Source: Sulfuricurvum sp. PC08-66 (GTDB lineage: Bacteria > Campylobacterota > Campylobacteria > Campylobacterales > Sulfurimonadaceae). From it: a DNA stretch of 64,000 bases. The number at the start of each line of letters is the position of its first letter. The stretch's first letter is position 1. The stretch is taken from assembly GCA_000830255.1 (NCBI GenBank), contig JQIT01000007.1, positions 112,099 through 176,098 of the forward strand, given 5' to 3'. The notes beneath the pieces were generated by a model. That model was not told the DNA's origin. It saw only the letters and a list, made by a program, of their open reading frames with translations, and made no database searches. The translations under genes and the position numbers were made by a program. Positions 9,255 to 17,320 of this stretch are shown piece by piece.

Positions 9255-9470
9255 TCACGCTAAATATTTTTTGGTTTTACGGTTTTTTTGCATTTCGCTT
9301 TTGAGTTGAAGTTTGCGCTCTTGATAGAGCGTGATGGCTTCGTTGAGAAGGGCTTGGGCTTGATACATTTCGTCGAGGGTTTCGAAGGAGGGCAAGGCAT
9401 CGTTGAGCTCTTCGATGCGTTGCCAGTTTTGTGTTATGAGTGCTATTTTGAAGGCGTCAAGCCATTGCAT
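9255..9470 (-). CDS. small FliT-position flagellar chaperone-like protein
   Basis: This 71-residue, probably all-helical protein ends the flaG-fliD-fliS operon, the place where FliT (chaperone of the filament cap protein FliD) is found in other bacteria. The sequence is short and charged, with a basic tail (KNRKTKKYLA). I see no direct FliT signature, so the assignment rests on position and size. The ATG at 9470 shares one base with the fliS stop (TAATG). A GTG at 9491, inside fliS, would add 7 residues but has no clear advantage. Confidence 0.65.
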   Translation of the reverse strand: MQWLDAFKIALITQNWQRIEELNDALPSFETLDEMYQAQALLNEAITLYQERKLQLKSEMQKNRKTKKYLA

Positions 9471-9838
9471 TATTTGTGTACTTCTCTCCACGCATCTAGC
9501 AAACCACGTACTACTACATTGATTTCATCGATGATTGACTCTTTTTGGTCAATGTTGGCTTGGTTAATGCGCTCTAATTGATAAGCATAAAGCCCTTGCA
9601 AATACTCAGAGGTGCTACCTTCGGCTTTCATATCGAGTGAATTCATCAATTCACCGAAGATAGCCGCTGAACGGTTGAGCCAGTAGACACGTTTTTCGAT
9701 ATCACCCTCGCGTAATGCTTTTTTTGCTTGTGTGTTGAAGCGCAAAATTCCCTCATAGAGCATCTCAATGAGACGGTGAGCTGATTCGACTTGCGCGTTG
9801 TTTTGGGTATAAGCATTAATAGCTAGGTTGTTTCGCAT
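9470..9838 (-). CDS. fliS: flagellar export chaperone FliS
   Basis: The 122-residue protein has the typical FliS start (NNLAINAYTQNNAQVESAHRLIEMLYEG) and the family-typical ending of helix-forming residues (IIDEINVVVRGLLDAW). FliS binds the C-terminus of flagellin in the cytoplasm and prevents premature polymerisation. It lies 29 bp downstream of fliD and is coupled to the small gene after it. The flagellin genes are not in the window. Confidence 0.93.
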   Translation of the reverse strand: MRNNLAINAYTQNNAQVESAHRLIEMLYEGILRFNTQAKKALREGDIEKRVYWLNRSAAIFGELMNSLDMKAEGSTSEYLQGLYAYQLERINQANIDQKESIIDEINVVVRGLLDAWREVHK

Positions 9839-9867
9839 AGGTTTGTCCTTTTCTTTGCGTGGTGTTT

Positions 9868-11403
9868 TTATCTGCTTGCCTGCGATTGCTTGATTTGCAT
9901 ATCGACCGCACCGAAGGATTTCTGAAATTTCCCTATGGCTGAATCGGCCGCTGCAAATTGATTTGCCATCGTTTCATAGCGATTATCCAAACGTTTGACG
10001 GCACTCTCTTTTTCTTGCTTGGTTCGTTTGATTTGTCTATCAAGCGAGTTTGCGAAGTTCGAGATGGAGCCGTTTACGCTATTTACCAAATCGTCAAAGT
10101 AGAGACTTATTTTAAAAAATAATCCCTCTTCTTGTAAATCTTTTCCGTTAAGTGTTTCGTTTTTACCTCTGAAGAAATTCTCGATTTTTTTGGGATTGTC
10201 CAAAAGCGCACCTTCGAAAGCAAATTGGTCAAACTCCATTTTGCCATCTTGGGCAAATCCCACTCCCATTTGTGCCAAAGAGATACCGTCACGGTTGGGT
10301 TGCGTGATGAGACGATTGAGATTGGTGCGAATAGAGTTGATAGTGTTTTCGCCCAAAAAGAGACCAATCTCCTCATTTTCAGGGTCATATTTGGTCATGC
10401 TATCGATATTTGCCATTAACTCATTGTAGGCTTTGACAAAGCCATCCATTTTGAGTGAAATTTCTGAACTGTCTTGGGTGATATTGATACCGACACGCTT
10501 ATTTTCATCGGTCACTTGCTCTAGAGTGAAGGAGAGTCCTACGACCATGTCATCGACTTTGTTGCTAGCACGCGTAATCTCTGCACCGTTGTAGGTGAAT
10601 TTGGCATCTTCTGGCTCTTGGATGACATTGTAGAAATTTTTGAGCAGTTTGGTGGCAGAGACAGGAATCTCTTCGATGTACTCCTCTGTTTCATACTCCA
10701 AGGGGAGTGGCTCACCCGTCACGGGGTCTACCAAAAGCTCGCCTGTTTCGGGGTCTCGTTTGGGTGGGAGAGGAATTTGGAGTGTTCTTTTTTCTTCTTT
10801 GATATAGGCTTCTGTCCCTTGGACTAGCTCGATTTTGTTCTCTAAGCCTGTATTTGCTGTAGCCAACACCAAGCGAAACTCATCTTTACCTGTTTGTAAA
10901 ATCGACGCTTTGACATCTTGGGATGCACGTGAATTAATCTCAAAAACCAAATCACGCAGTTGCGTACCCGCTTTGATTTCGATGACATAGTTTTTGTCAC
11001 CGATTTTGATGGTGAGTTCGCTGTCTTCATCCGCTACTGAGGCTGTTTTGCTGTTAAATGCATCTGATTGTACGATGTGCTCTTTTGCGATTTGTTGGAT
11101 AGTGAGATTGATAGATTGAGGCTCTACCCCATCTTCGACGGTGGCAGAGATGCCTTCGCCTGTCACATTGACGGCTCGTTGCAAATAGAGCGTCTCCTCT
11201 TTCAAATCCGTAGAAAAATCTTTGGTTTGATTGACAAATTTGAGAAGCTGTTCGATAGAAGCCTTTTTTTGCTCATATTCGCCTAGTTGTTTGTCGATGG
11301 GTGCAATGAGCAGTTTTTCATCGGCACTGCGCAGTTTGGAGATGGTATCACCCGTGAGTCCTGCGCCACTACCCATGCCTAATGAAGCTATTGGAGAGGG
11401 CAT
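9868..11403 (-). CDS. fliD: flagellar filament cap protein FliD (HAP2)
   Basis: The 511-residue protein begins SPIASLGMGSGAGLTGDTISKLR, the exported N-terminal FliD motif, and ends with a long coiled coil (about residues 430-505, SLDRQIKRTKQEKESAVKRL) that pairs with the N-terminal helix in the cap. The central region (about 80-400) is the variable FliD body. A Pro/Glu-rich insertion near residues 205-240 (PPKRDPETGELLVDPVTGE) is a local oddity. FliD caps the growing filament and guides flagellin folding. It starts 3 bp after flaG and shares its sigma-28 promoter. Confidence 0.95.
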   Translation of the reverse strand: MPSPIASLGMGSGAGLTGDTISKLRSADEKLLIAPIDKQLGEYEQKKASIEQLLKFVNQTKDFSTDLKEETLYLQRAVNVTGEGISATVEDGVEPQSINLTIQQIAKEHIVQSDAFNSKTASVADEDSELTIKIGDKNYVIEIKAGTQLRDLVFEINSRASQDVKASILQTGKDEFRLVLATANTGLENKIELVQGTEAYIKEEKRTLQIPLPPKRDPETGELLVDPVTGEPLPLEYETEEYIEEIPVSATKLLKNFYNVIQEPEDAKFTYNGAEITRASNKVDDMVVGLSFTLEQVTDENKRVGINITQDSSEISLKMDGFVKAYNELMANIDSMTKYDPENEEIGLFLGENTINSIRTNLNRLITQPNRDGISLAQMGVGFAQDGKMEFDQFAFEGALLDNPKKIENFFRGKNETLNGKDLQEEGLFFKISLYFDDLVNSVNGSISNFANSLDRQIKRTKQEKESAVKRLDNRYETMANQFAAADSAIGKFQKSFGAVDMQIKQSQASR

Positions 11404-11406
11404 TTT

Positions 11407-11853
11407 CTATCCTTTGGCATCGAAAAGTAGTCCCACGAACTCTTTCATCGATGTCATAAGTTTGACTGCATCTTCAGTAGGAAAGCGTCGAATAACACGG
11501 TCGGTTTTGACATTGATGACGGCTACTTCGAGTAGGTCAACTTGGTCATTGAACCCAAAACGCAAATCGTTGGTGAGCATGCTCATCTTCTCATTGAGAT
11601 TGGAGATAAGCTGCTCTTTTTCCCTTCGGGTGAGCTCTTGGGTGATGCTTGCCTCTTTGGCAACTTCCGCTTTGTAGAGCTTGACGGGGTCTGGTTGCGC
11701 AGGTGTAGGTGCAGGTTTGGGAGCCTCTGTGGGAGTGAAGAGCTCTGGCTTTACCTCTTGCGCTTGTCGTGAGTGACGATTTGCGTAGCCGCGTTTAGGT
11801 GCTTCGATAGGAGCATCTGTTACGGTAGTGCCAGAAATGGTTGAAATTGCCAT
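11407..11853 (-). CDS. flaG: flagellar protein FlaG
   Basis: The 148-residue protein has an N-terminal Pro/Ala-rich linker (about 45-60) and a conserved C-terminal FlaG domain with LNEKMSMLTNDLRFGFNDQ and RVIRRFPTEDAVKL. FlaG influences filament length in Campylobacter and others; its biochemical role is unclear. The start has a strong AAGGAGG ribosome-binding site, and the leader carries an excellent sigma-28 promoter. This makes flaG the head of the flaG-fliD-fliS operon. Confidence 0.92.
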   Translation of the reverse strand: MAISTISGTTVTDAPIEAPKRGYANRHSRQAQEVKPELFTPTEAPKPAPTPAQPDPVKLYKAEVAKEASITQELTRREKEQLISNLNEKMSMLTNDLRFGFNDQVDLLEVAVINVKTDRVIRRFPTEDAVKLMTSMKEFVGLLFDAKG

Positions 11854-11886
11854 GTGTGCCTCCTTGCAACTTTATGGATATCCATA

Positions 11887-11913
11887 CTATCGACATAGTC
11901 GTAAAAAAGTTTA
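11887..11913 (-). promoter_or_regulatory. sigma-28 (FliA) promoter of the flaG-fliD-fliS operon
   Basis: On the minus strand TAAA, a 15-base spacer and GTCGATAG match the FliA consensus TAAA-N15-GCCGATAA at 10 of 12 fixed positions. It lies 34 bp before the flaG ATG. This fits late flagellar gene control. Confidence 0.8.
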
Positions 11914-11930
11914 GCGCAATTTCAAAAAAG

Positions 11931-12287
11931 TTAAAAAGAGGGGATTTCTATATGTAAATAGAGGGTGCCATTAGTGTCACGCCACTCATCGAGGATGCGT
12001 ACGTGTTGCATCAGCGCTTGGGTGGTTTGGAGTGAACGCGTTTGCAGGTCGTTTTGACAATCGCTCTCTTGGCATGTTTGGGAGCGCAAGAGTTGAGAAT
12101 AGATATGTGTTTGTACATTGTGGGAGAGTTGCGCTTTGGCTTTGAGTAGTGCTACGGTAGCTTGGTGTGGACCTGCAGGTGTGATACTCACTGCTTCATG
12201 CGGCGGCAATAGCGCGGTCGTCCACGCAGGCTGTATCGAGCATCCATAGAAGAAAAAGAGTGTTATAACCGATACAAGTCTTTTCAT
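11931..12287 (-). CDS. LPP20-like outer-membrane lipoprotein
   Basis: The 118-residue product has a lipoprotein signal (MKRLVSVITLFFFYGCS) with the acylated Cys at about residue 17. The rest resembles LPP20-family proteins: a helix with Ser/Gln-rich repeats, then VRILDEWRDTNGTLYLHIEI, the strand-turn-strand typical of the family. Campylobacter FlgP, needed for motility, is in this family, so a link to the adjacent flagellar genes is plausible but inferred. An in-frame TTG at 12293 gives only two more residues; ATG at 12287 is preferred. Confidence 0.65.
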   Translation of the reverse strand: MKRLVSVITLFFFYGCSIQPAWTTALLPPHEAVSITPAGPHQATVALLKAKAQLSHNVQTHIYSQLLRSQTCQESDCQNDLQTRSLQTTQALMQHVRILDEWRDTNGTLYLHIEIPSF

Positions 12288-12300
12288 GGTCAAAGTGTAT

Positions 12301-12306
12301 TACAAT
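12301..12306 (+). promoter_or_regulatory. putative -10 box for the acidic protein/2OG-oxygenase pair
   Basis: TACAAT preceded by TGTAT, 22 bp before the ATG at 12329, with an AAAAAAGG ribosome-binding site in the short leader. Confidence 0.45.
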
Positions 12307-12328
12307 CTCACCCAAAAAAGGTCTCACA

Positions 12329-12586
12329 ATGTCAGCCAAACTCACACTCGTCAAACTTATCCAAAAAGAGGTGCTTCCCGAAATTGAAGAGTATATGGAC
12401 GAGCTTTTTGAAATAGTAGCCTCCAAAGAGGTCACGCAAGAGGACAAAGCTGAGCTAGTCGAGATTCAAGAGCTTCACCAAGAGTTCAAACAGATGCTTG
12501 TCGATTTGGAAGCGGATGAAATCGATGAAGAGGAGTGTTTGGAGATTATCGAAGAGATAAAAGAGATGCGAAGCGTCAACGACTAA
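12329..12586 (+). CDS. small acidic helical protein, function unknown
   Basis: This 85-residue protein is strongly acidic and almost entirely predicted helix, with Glu/Asp clusters near residues 14-45 and 60-80. It has no cysteines apart from one, no signal and no membrane segment. I do not recognise the family. It has a good ribosome-binding site, its own -10 box and lies 6 bp before the 2OG-oxygenase gene, so the pair is probably co-transcribed. A role as a small regulator or chaperone is only a guess. Confidence 0.75.
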   Translation: MSAKLTLVKLIQKEVLPEIEEYMDELFEIVASKEVTQEDKAELVEIQELHQEFKQMLVDLEADEIDEEECLEIIEEIKEMRSVND

Positions 12587-12592
12587 CGCGGT

Positions 12593-13210
12593 ATGAATAC
12601 TCAAACGCTAGAGACCATTGCAGAGGCTATCGCACAAAAGGGGTATATCATCCTCGATGATGCGCTTCCTAGAGAGCTGGTCGAGCAGTTGGCATCGCGT
12701 GCAATGAGCGTCCCCTATAAACAAGCCCAAATTGGGCGTGGGGCACTGCAACATCGTAACAGTGCCATTCGCAGTGACCATACCGCATGGCTAGAGGGGC
12801 AAAGTCCCATCGACAAGCGCTATTTGGAAACGATGGAGGTTTTGCGTCAGTCGATGAATCGCGCTCTTTTTCTGGGACTCTTTGATTTTGAGGCGCACTA
12901 TGCGCGTTATGATGAGGGAGAGTTCTATGCCAAGCATCTCGATGCATTGCAGGGACGAAGCAATCGTCGATTGACCGCAGTACTTTACCTCAACAGTGAT
13001 TGGCAAAGCTCAAACGGTGGCGAGATGGCGCTCTATCTCGATGAAAGCGCAGAGCCTATTATCGTTGAGCCTCTGATGGGTCGATTGGTGATTTTTCTTA
13101 GCGAAGAGTTTTGGCATGAAGTGCGTCCTAGTTTCGCAAGACGCTACAGTATTGCAGGGTGGTTTCGTGTCAATGCGAGCAACAGCTACACCATCGACAC
13201 GTCACGCTAG
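12593..13210 (+). CDS. 2-oxoglutarate/Fe(II)-dependent oxygenase (prolyl 4-hydroxylase-like)
   Basis: The 205-residue cytoplasmic protein has the double-stranded beta-helix core of the P4H/EGL-9 (SM-20-like) group. The facial triad is HLD (YAKHLDA, near residue 118) and the distal His in EFWHEV (near 180). The 2-oxoglutarate-binding Arg is probably in RRYSIAGWFR (near 190). LTAVLYLNSDW and GGEMALYL are typical strands. Related bacterial enzymes hydroxylate proline in protein targets such as EF-Tu; the substrate here is unknown. The stop lies 3 bp from the convergent aspC stop, with no terminator between them. Confidence 0.85.
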   Translation: MNTQTLETIAEAIAQKGYIILDDALPRELVEQLASRAMSVPYKQAQIGRGALQHRNSAIRSDHTAWLEGQSPIDKRYLETMEVLRQSMNRALFLGLFDFEAHYARYDEGEFYAKHLDALQGRSNRRLTAVLYLNSDWQSSNGGEMALYLDESAEPIIVEPLMGRLVIFLSEEFWHEVRPSFARRYSIAGWFRVNASNSYTIDTSR

Positions 13211-13213
13211 AGA

Positions 13214-14383
13214 CTATTTTTTGTAGTTGGCGACAAACGTACGGATACGTTCGATACCCTTCTCGATACTACCAATATCCGTAGCAAAGCTAAAGCGGAA
13301 GTATCCATCGCTTCCAAATCCTATACCTGGTACCACTGCCACGCCTTGTTCTTCAAGTAGGCGTTGGCAAAACTTCATCGAATCCATCTCAACCGCAGAA
13401 ATGTTGACAAAAAGATAAAACGCTCCGTCAGGTTTGAGTACGGAGAGTCCATCGATGGCATTGAAGAGTGCTACAGCACGGTCTCGTCGCGCTACAAAAG
13501 CCTCTTTCATCGATGCAATATCTGCATCTGCACTTCCATCTAGACCTGTGATAGCAGCGTATTGCGTGATAGAGTTGATGTTGGAGGTGCTTTGGCTTTG
13601 GAGTTTTGTCATCGCCTTGATAATCTCGATATTTTTTGCCGCCGCATAGCCGAAACGCCAACCTGTCATCGCTACTGATTTGCTCAACCCATTGATGGTG
13701 ATAGTGCGATTGAACATATCTTCGCTTATCGATGCCGTCGAGGTGAAGGTACCTTCATAGGTGAGCTTTTCGTACATCTCGTCACTCGCGACCAATATAG
13801 AAGTCCCTTTGAGTACCTCTGCAAGGCTCTCTAGCTCCGCTTTGGAGTAGACGCTACCAGTGGGATTAGAGGGTGAGGTGAGGATGAGCATCTTGGTTTT
13901 TGGTGTGATAGCATCACGAAGCATCTCTGCCGTGATTTTGAATCCTGTCTCTTCTGTCGTATGAATGGCTACAGGTACACCACCACAATAGGCGACCAAT
14001 TCAGGGTAGGTGACCCAATAGGGCGCAGGGATGATGACTTCGTCGCCATTATTGATAGTCACCTCAAAAAGATTGAAAAGCGAGTGTTTCGCACCGTTGT
14101 TGGTGATGATTTGATTGGGGGTGTACTCTAGACCATTGTCGCGTTTGAGTTTGTTGGCGATGGCTTGTTTGAGGGCTAGGATACCATCGACGGCGGTGTA
14201 TTTGGTGTAGCCTGCTTGGAGGGCTTTGATAGCGCTATCTTTGATGACTTGTGGCGTGTCAAAATCTGGCTCACCAGCGGAGAAACTCAAGATGTCACGA
14301 CCTTGCGCTTTGAGCTGTTGGGCTAGGGTCGCAATGGCGATGGTGATGGATTCAGAGAGGATGTTAATGCGGTCGGATAGCAT
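13214..14383 (-). CDS. aspC: PLP-dependent aspartate-type aminotransferase
   Basis: The 389-residue enzyme is a class I/II fold-type I aminotransferase. SAGEPDFDTP near residue 40 and SNPTGSVYS near 170 are diagnostic. The PLP Lys lies in NGLSKSVAMTGWRFGYA near 235. Arg in FRFSFAT near 370 binds the substrate carboxylate. The sequence is of the AspB/AspC subgroup Ib common in Campylobacterota, which uses aspartate and sometimes prephenate or aromatic acids. It is a single gene behind an extended -10 promoter. Confidence 0.92.
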   Translation of the reverse strand: MLSDRINILSESITIAIATLAQQLKAQGRDILSFSAGEPDFDTPQVIKDSAIKALQAGYTKYTAVDGILALKQAIANKLKRDNGLEYTPNQIITNNGAKHSLFNLFEVTINNGDEVIIPAPYWVTYPELVAYCGGVPVAIHTTEETGFKITAEMLRDAITPKTKMLILTSPSNPTGSVYSKAELESLAEVLKGTSILVASDEMYEKLTYEGTFTSTASISEDMFNRTITINGLSKSVAMTGWRFGYAAAKNIEIIKAMTKLQSQSTSNINSITQYAAITGLDGSADADIASMKEAFVARRDRAVALFNAIDGLSVLKPDGAFYLFVNISAVEMDSMKFCQRLLEEQGVAVVPGIGFGSDGYFRFSFATDIGSIEKGIERIRTFVANYKK

Positions 14384-14410
14384 CGGATTCGGCCTTGTTT
14401 TTTTGTGGGG

Positions 14411-14416
14411 ATTATA
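14411..14416 (-). promoter_or_regulatory. extended -10 promoter of aspC
   Basis: TGCTATAAT on the minus strand (extended -10 TGn plus perfect TATAAT), about 28 bp before the aspC ATG. Confidence 0.65.
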
Positions 14417-14515
14417 GCAAAGTTACCATTGATATGTTTCAAGCTCTTACAAAATCGGATAGTTGTCATTTTTACCATGAAAGCAAAACGTTTCGCTAGT
14501 GGTGGTATATGACGG

Positions 14516-15127
14516 TTATACTTTGGTTACTTTACCAATTTTTTTCTCATTTTCTTTGATAATTTCTATTTTAAAAGTTTCAGGTGCTTTTAGTCCAATA
14601 ATTACCATTGGAACTGATAGTAAATCACGTAAAGGGTTTAGATATGTTAAAAATTTTTCATATTCTCCAACTGCACCGTCAAATCCACCTTTTTCTTTTA
14701 GGTCTTTTGTTGCACAAATTATTACTCCAATTTCTGATTCAATTTGTTTTTTGACATGATTCAGCTCGCTTGCCAAAACAGGTTTGATGAGATTCCAAGC
14801 AATTGCTTCCCCATGATTGAATGCAACTTCAATAGAAATTGATTCTTTTGCAAAATCTAGTCTCCATCTGTTGTCATTGTAATTTTCACCTTGAAAAATA
14901 CTACTTTCTTTTGTCCATCCAAAGGATGTAAATTTTTCTTTTAGCAACTTATTAATTGCTTCAGATAAGCTTTTTGCTTTTCTGGGAGCACTTTCAAACT
15001 CCTTTATGATTTCTTCCTCTGTAATTGATTCAATAGCATTAAGTAGCTCAAGCCAAATGTTTACGTATTTTGCTTCATTAGCTAAAATAATTTCCCCATG
15101 CCTAAATGAATGCATTTCATATTTCAC
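14516..15127 (-). CDS. BglII-family type II restriction endonuclease
   Basis: The 203-residue protein resembles the BglII/BstYI endonuclease family. RWRLDFAKESISIEVAF near residues 93-107 holds Asp and Glu nine residues apart, as Asp84 and Glu93 are in BglII; the third position is Ala here instead of Gln. A conserved stretch EAIAWNLIKPVLASEL follows. The gene begins with GTG overlapping the TGA of the methyltransferase (GTGA), so restriction is translated after modification. Base composition is visibly AT-richer than the flanking genes, a sign of transfer. Recognition sequence cannot be read from the sequence. Confidence 0.75.
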   Translation of the reverse strand: MKYEMHSFRHGEIILANEAKYVNIWLELLNAIESITEEEIIKEFESAPRKAKSLSEAINKLLKEKFTSFGWTKESSIFQGENYNDNRWRLDFAKESISIEVAFNHGEAIAWNLIKPVLASELNHVKKQIESEIGVIICATKDLKEKGGFDGAVGEYEKFLTYLNPLRDLLSVPMVIIGLKAPETFKIEIIKENEKKIGKVTKV

Positions 15128-16422
15128 AACCCATCTCCTATTTTTTGTATTAATTTTTCACCAAGCTTCTCAATAACTCCAACAACCAATGCATTTCCCA
15201 TTAAAAATGCTCTCTTTGTGTCTGTCACACCTAATGTATGATTTTCTGGAAACATATTTAGTTTTTCAAGCTCTACGGGCATTAAGCGTCTATACTTTCC
15301 ATTTATATGGATGACGTGTTTGAATCGAGATGGACTTGCTCCTCCCTCGCCAGTAATGATTGTTCTAGCTGGTTTGTCAATGCTATCAGGAAAGCTCATG
15401 CTCCCTTCACTGTATTTGTACATATGACCCGTCGATTTACTTACTCTTTCGAGTGTTTTCGACCCTTTTAGAAAAGTCCATTTTTGTAATTCAGACTCAT
15501 TTATATAAAACTCATTTGGAACATTTTCTTCAGCTACTAATACATTTTTTAAATACATAAAATCTCCTTTGTAGTCTGCTCTTACTTTTGAGGTGTAGTA
15601 TTTGCCATCAATCATAAATCCAGCTTCAAGAAAAGGTGTGTTTTTAGAAAATTCTTTATTGAATGAGTTTGTTATTTTAACTAAATCGTTACCTATAGTA
15701 TCTTGCAATATTTCATTTTCTTGTAGGGTTCTAATGGGAAATGCTTGAGCGAATAGACCATTGGCATTTAATATATCAACAGGTTTTGCTTGCAAAATTT
15801 CAGAATGAAGTTCTGTTCCGATTTTATAAGCCAAAATGTATACTCGTTTTCGTCTCTGCGGCATACCATATTCGCTTGCATCTATCACTCGCCACTCTAC
15901 GGCATAACCTAAGGAGTTTAATGAAGAGAGCATAAGTGCAAAATCTCTACCCCGTTGCTTTGCAGGTGATTTTAAAAGTCTATCAACATTCTCAAGCATT
16001 AAATAGCTTGGTGCATTTTCTTTTTTTTGTTCGAGAATTCTATGTATTTGCCACCAAAGTACCCCTTTTTTTCCTACAATACCAGCAGAATTTTTAAGTG
16101 AAGTTGCAACTGAATAGTCTTGACAGGGAAAGCCACCTACTAATAAATCGTGGTTTGGAATTTCATCAATGTGGACAGTAGATATATCTTGATTAGAGTG
16201 ATTTAGTTTACCGAATCGCATACAGTAGATATCACTTGCATGCTGAGCTTTTGTGGCGGGTTCCCATTGATTGCTCCAAACAATTTCATACTTTTTGTTG
16301 TTGTGCTCAATTTTTTCAAGTCCAATGCGAAAACCGCCAACACCTGCAAATAATTCAATAGTTTTTATGCGCTTTTTTTCTAAAGAATCAAAATCTGAAG
16401 AGATGTAACTTGCTGGCTTCAT
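15124..16422 (-). CDS. DNA (cytosine-5) methyltransferase of a restriction-modification system
   Basis: The 432-residue enzyme shows the C5-methylase motifs in order: I TIELFAGVGGFRIGLE (near residue 22, S-adenosylmethionine), IV VGGFPCQDYSVA with the catalytic Cys (near 98), VI MLENVDRLL (near 147), VIII QRRKRVYILAY (near 190), a target-recognition region (about 210-340), and IX/X ending MGNALVVGVIEKLGEKL. It should protect host DNA against the BglII-like enzyme encoded downstream. AAAAGGAATGAG provides the ribosome-binding site. The pair is AT-rich compared with aspC and the pirin region, which suggests a mobile cassette. Confidence 0.92.
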   Translation of the reverse strand: MKPASYISSDFDSLEKKRIKTIELFAGVGGFRIGLEKIEHNNKKYEIVWSNQWEPATKAQHASDIYCMRFGKLNHSNQDISTVHIDEIPNHDLLVGGFPCQDYSVATSLKNSAGIVGKKGVLWWQIHRILEQKKENAPSYLMLENVDRLLKSPAKQRGRDFALMLSSLNSLGYAVEWRVIDASEYGMPQRRKRVYILAYKIGTELHSEILQAKPVDILNANGLFAQAFPIRTLQENEILQDTIGNDLVKITNSFNKEFSKNTPFLEAGFMIDGKYYTSKVRADYKGDFMYLKNVLVAEENVPNEFYINESELQKWTFLKGSKTLERVSKSTGHMYKYSEGSMSFPDSIDKPARTIITGEGGASPSRFKHVIHINGKYRRLMPVELEKLNMFPENHTLGVTDTKRAFLMGNALVVGVIEKLGEKLIQKIGDGL

Positions 16423-16554
16423 AACTCATTCCTTTTTTGTCTATGCTAACGTTTCTTTTAATGTATGCTTATTTTATTGGCAATTTGTCATATTTTACTA
16501 TGTCTATTGAAAGGGCATTGTACTTATTTCTTGCTTTGGTGTACAAGATGGGAT

Positions 16555-16707
16555 TCAATCTTTTTTCCTTTGATACCGCCAAAACCGCACCACGAAAACC
16601 GTAAACATCACGCCTCCCAAGAGGAGACTTCCCATACCCATCATCGCACTGTCAGGATAGATGACCCAGCCAAAAGCAACGAGAAAAAGCCCAATGACCA
16701 GACACAT
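16555..16707 (-). CDS. 50-residue protein with two membrane helices
   Basis: An ATG at 16707 opens a 50-codon frame, MCLVIGLFLVAFGWVIYPDS at its start, with two hydrophobic segments (about residues 2-17 and 22-40) separated by a short Pro-Asp turn. It ends in a basic tail WRYQRKKD. It occupies half of a 331-bp gap that otherwise has no gene. It lies 46 bp downstream of the antitoxin-family gene and on the same strand. A weak AGGTAG may serve as ribosome-binding site. It could be a small membrane protein or a toxin-like peptide; the function is unknown. Confidence 0.5.
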   Translation of the reverse strand: MCLVIGLFLVAFGWVIYPDSAMMGMGSLLLGGVMFTVFVVRFWRYQRKKD

Positions 16708-16753
16708 TAAGAAAATCTACCTAGTGTTGGAAAGTTTTTTATAGGTTGAATGT

Positions 16754-16954
16754 TCACGCGAAAAAATCTTGGTAGCTTATCGTTTCTAGCTTTCCGTCAT
16801 CAAGGAGTTTGAGTCGATTTTCTACCTCTACTAGCCATGCTTTTTCAATCTCTTTATCGATGGGATTGAGGCTTTGGTTGATAGCATCTGCGAGAATGAT
16901 ACGCTCATCGATGGGAAGTTCGAGTGCACCATACAAAATATCATGTGCCGACAT
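16754..16954 (-). CDS. addiction-module antitoxin-family protein (CHP02574-like), orphan
   Basis: The 66-residue protein has the shape of the putative addiction module component family: an N-terminal helix with LPIDERIILADAINQSL, then EKAWLVEVENRLKLLDDGK and a C-terminal ISYQDFF. These proteins normally neutralise a RelE/ParE-type toxin encoded immediately downstream. Here no such toxin follows. The next reading frame is the 50-residue membrane protein. It has an AAAGGAGAG ribosome-binding site and an extended -10 promoter. It may be a toxin-less relic or may pair with something else. Confidence 0.75.
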   Translation of the reverse strand: MSAHDILYGALELPIDERIILADAINQSLNPIDKEIEKAWLVEVENRLKLLDDGKLETISYQDFFA

Positions 16955-16981
16955 TTGTTCTCTCCTTTGTTGATCTTGGGG

Positions 16982-16987
16982 ATTGTA
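16982..16987 (-). promoter_or_regulatory. putative extended -10 promoter of the antitoxin-family gene
   Basis: TGCTACAAT on the minus strand, 28 bp before the ATG at 16954, followed by an AAAGGAGAG ribosome-binding site. Confidence 0.5.
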
Positions 16988-17002
16988 GCATATTGAGCGT
17001 GC

Positions 17003-17320
17003 TTAGTAGACCTCTCCATCGAGGTAGCACCATGCGCCCTTGTAGCGTTTGAAACGTGAAAGTTCATGGTGGACGCCTGCTTCGCCGTCATGGAGGTAGT
17101 GCGCTTTGAATTCGACCTTGCCAATCTTGTCGTACTCTTCACCCATCGAGGTGCGTACAATCTCCAAAGAAGTGTAGGTGATATGGGGCAGGCTCTCTCG
17201 CAGTTGCGAGACAAGGTCGTGTGGGCGTGTGTCAGGGTGGTGGGTGGCGACGAGATAGTCGATGTCATGACGCACGAAGGCATCAAATCGAGAGCGCATG
17301 AGTGCTAGGGCAGTGGTCAT
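17003..17320 (-). CDS. YchJ-like NTF2-fold domain protein
   Basis: The 105-residue protein matches the central domain of YchJ (UPF0225): ALMRSRFDAFVRHDIDYLVATHHP at the start, then GKVEFKAHYLHDGE and a final FKRYKGAWCYLDGEV. The zinc-binding SEC-C motifs that flank this domain in E. coli YchJ are missing, so this is a domain-only form. It overlaps pirin by ATGA (17317-17320), so it is translated with it. The role is unknown; the fold is an NTF2-like cone that often binds small ligands. Confidence 0.75.
   Translation of the reverse strand: MTTALALMRSRFDAFVRHDIDYLVATHHPDTRPHDLVSQLRESLPHITYTSLEIVRTSMGEEYDKIGKVEFKAHYLHDGEAGVHHELSRFKRYKGAWCYLDGEVY

Noticed and set aside
16465..16710. An 81-codon plus-strand frame in the gap before the methylase
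   Set aside because: Low-complexity, His/Pro-rich C-terminus and no ribosome-binding site; the minus-strand 50-codon frame in the same place encodes a sensible two-helix protein.
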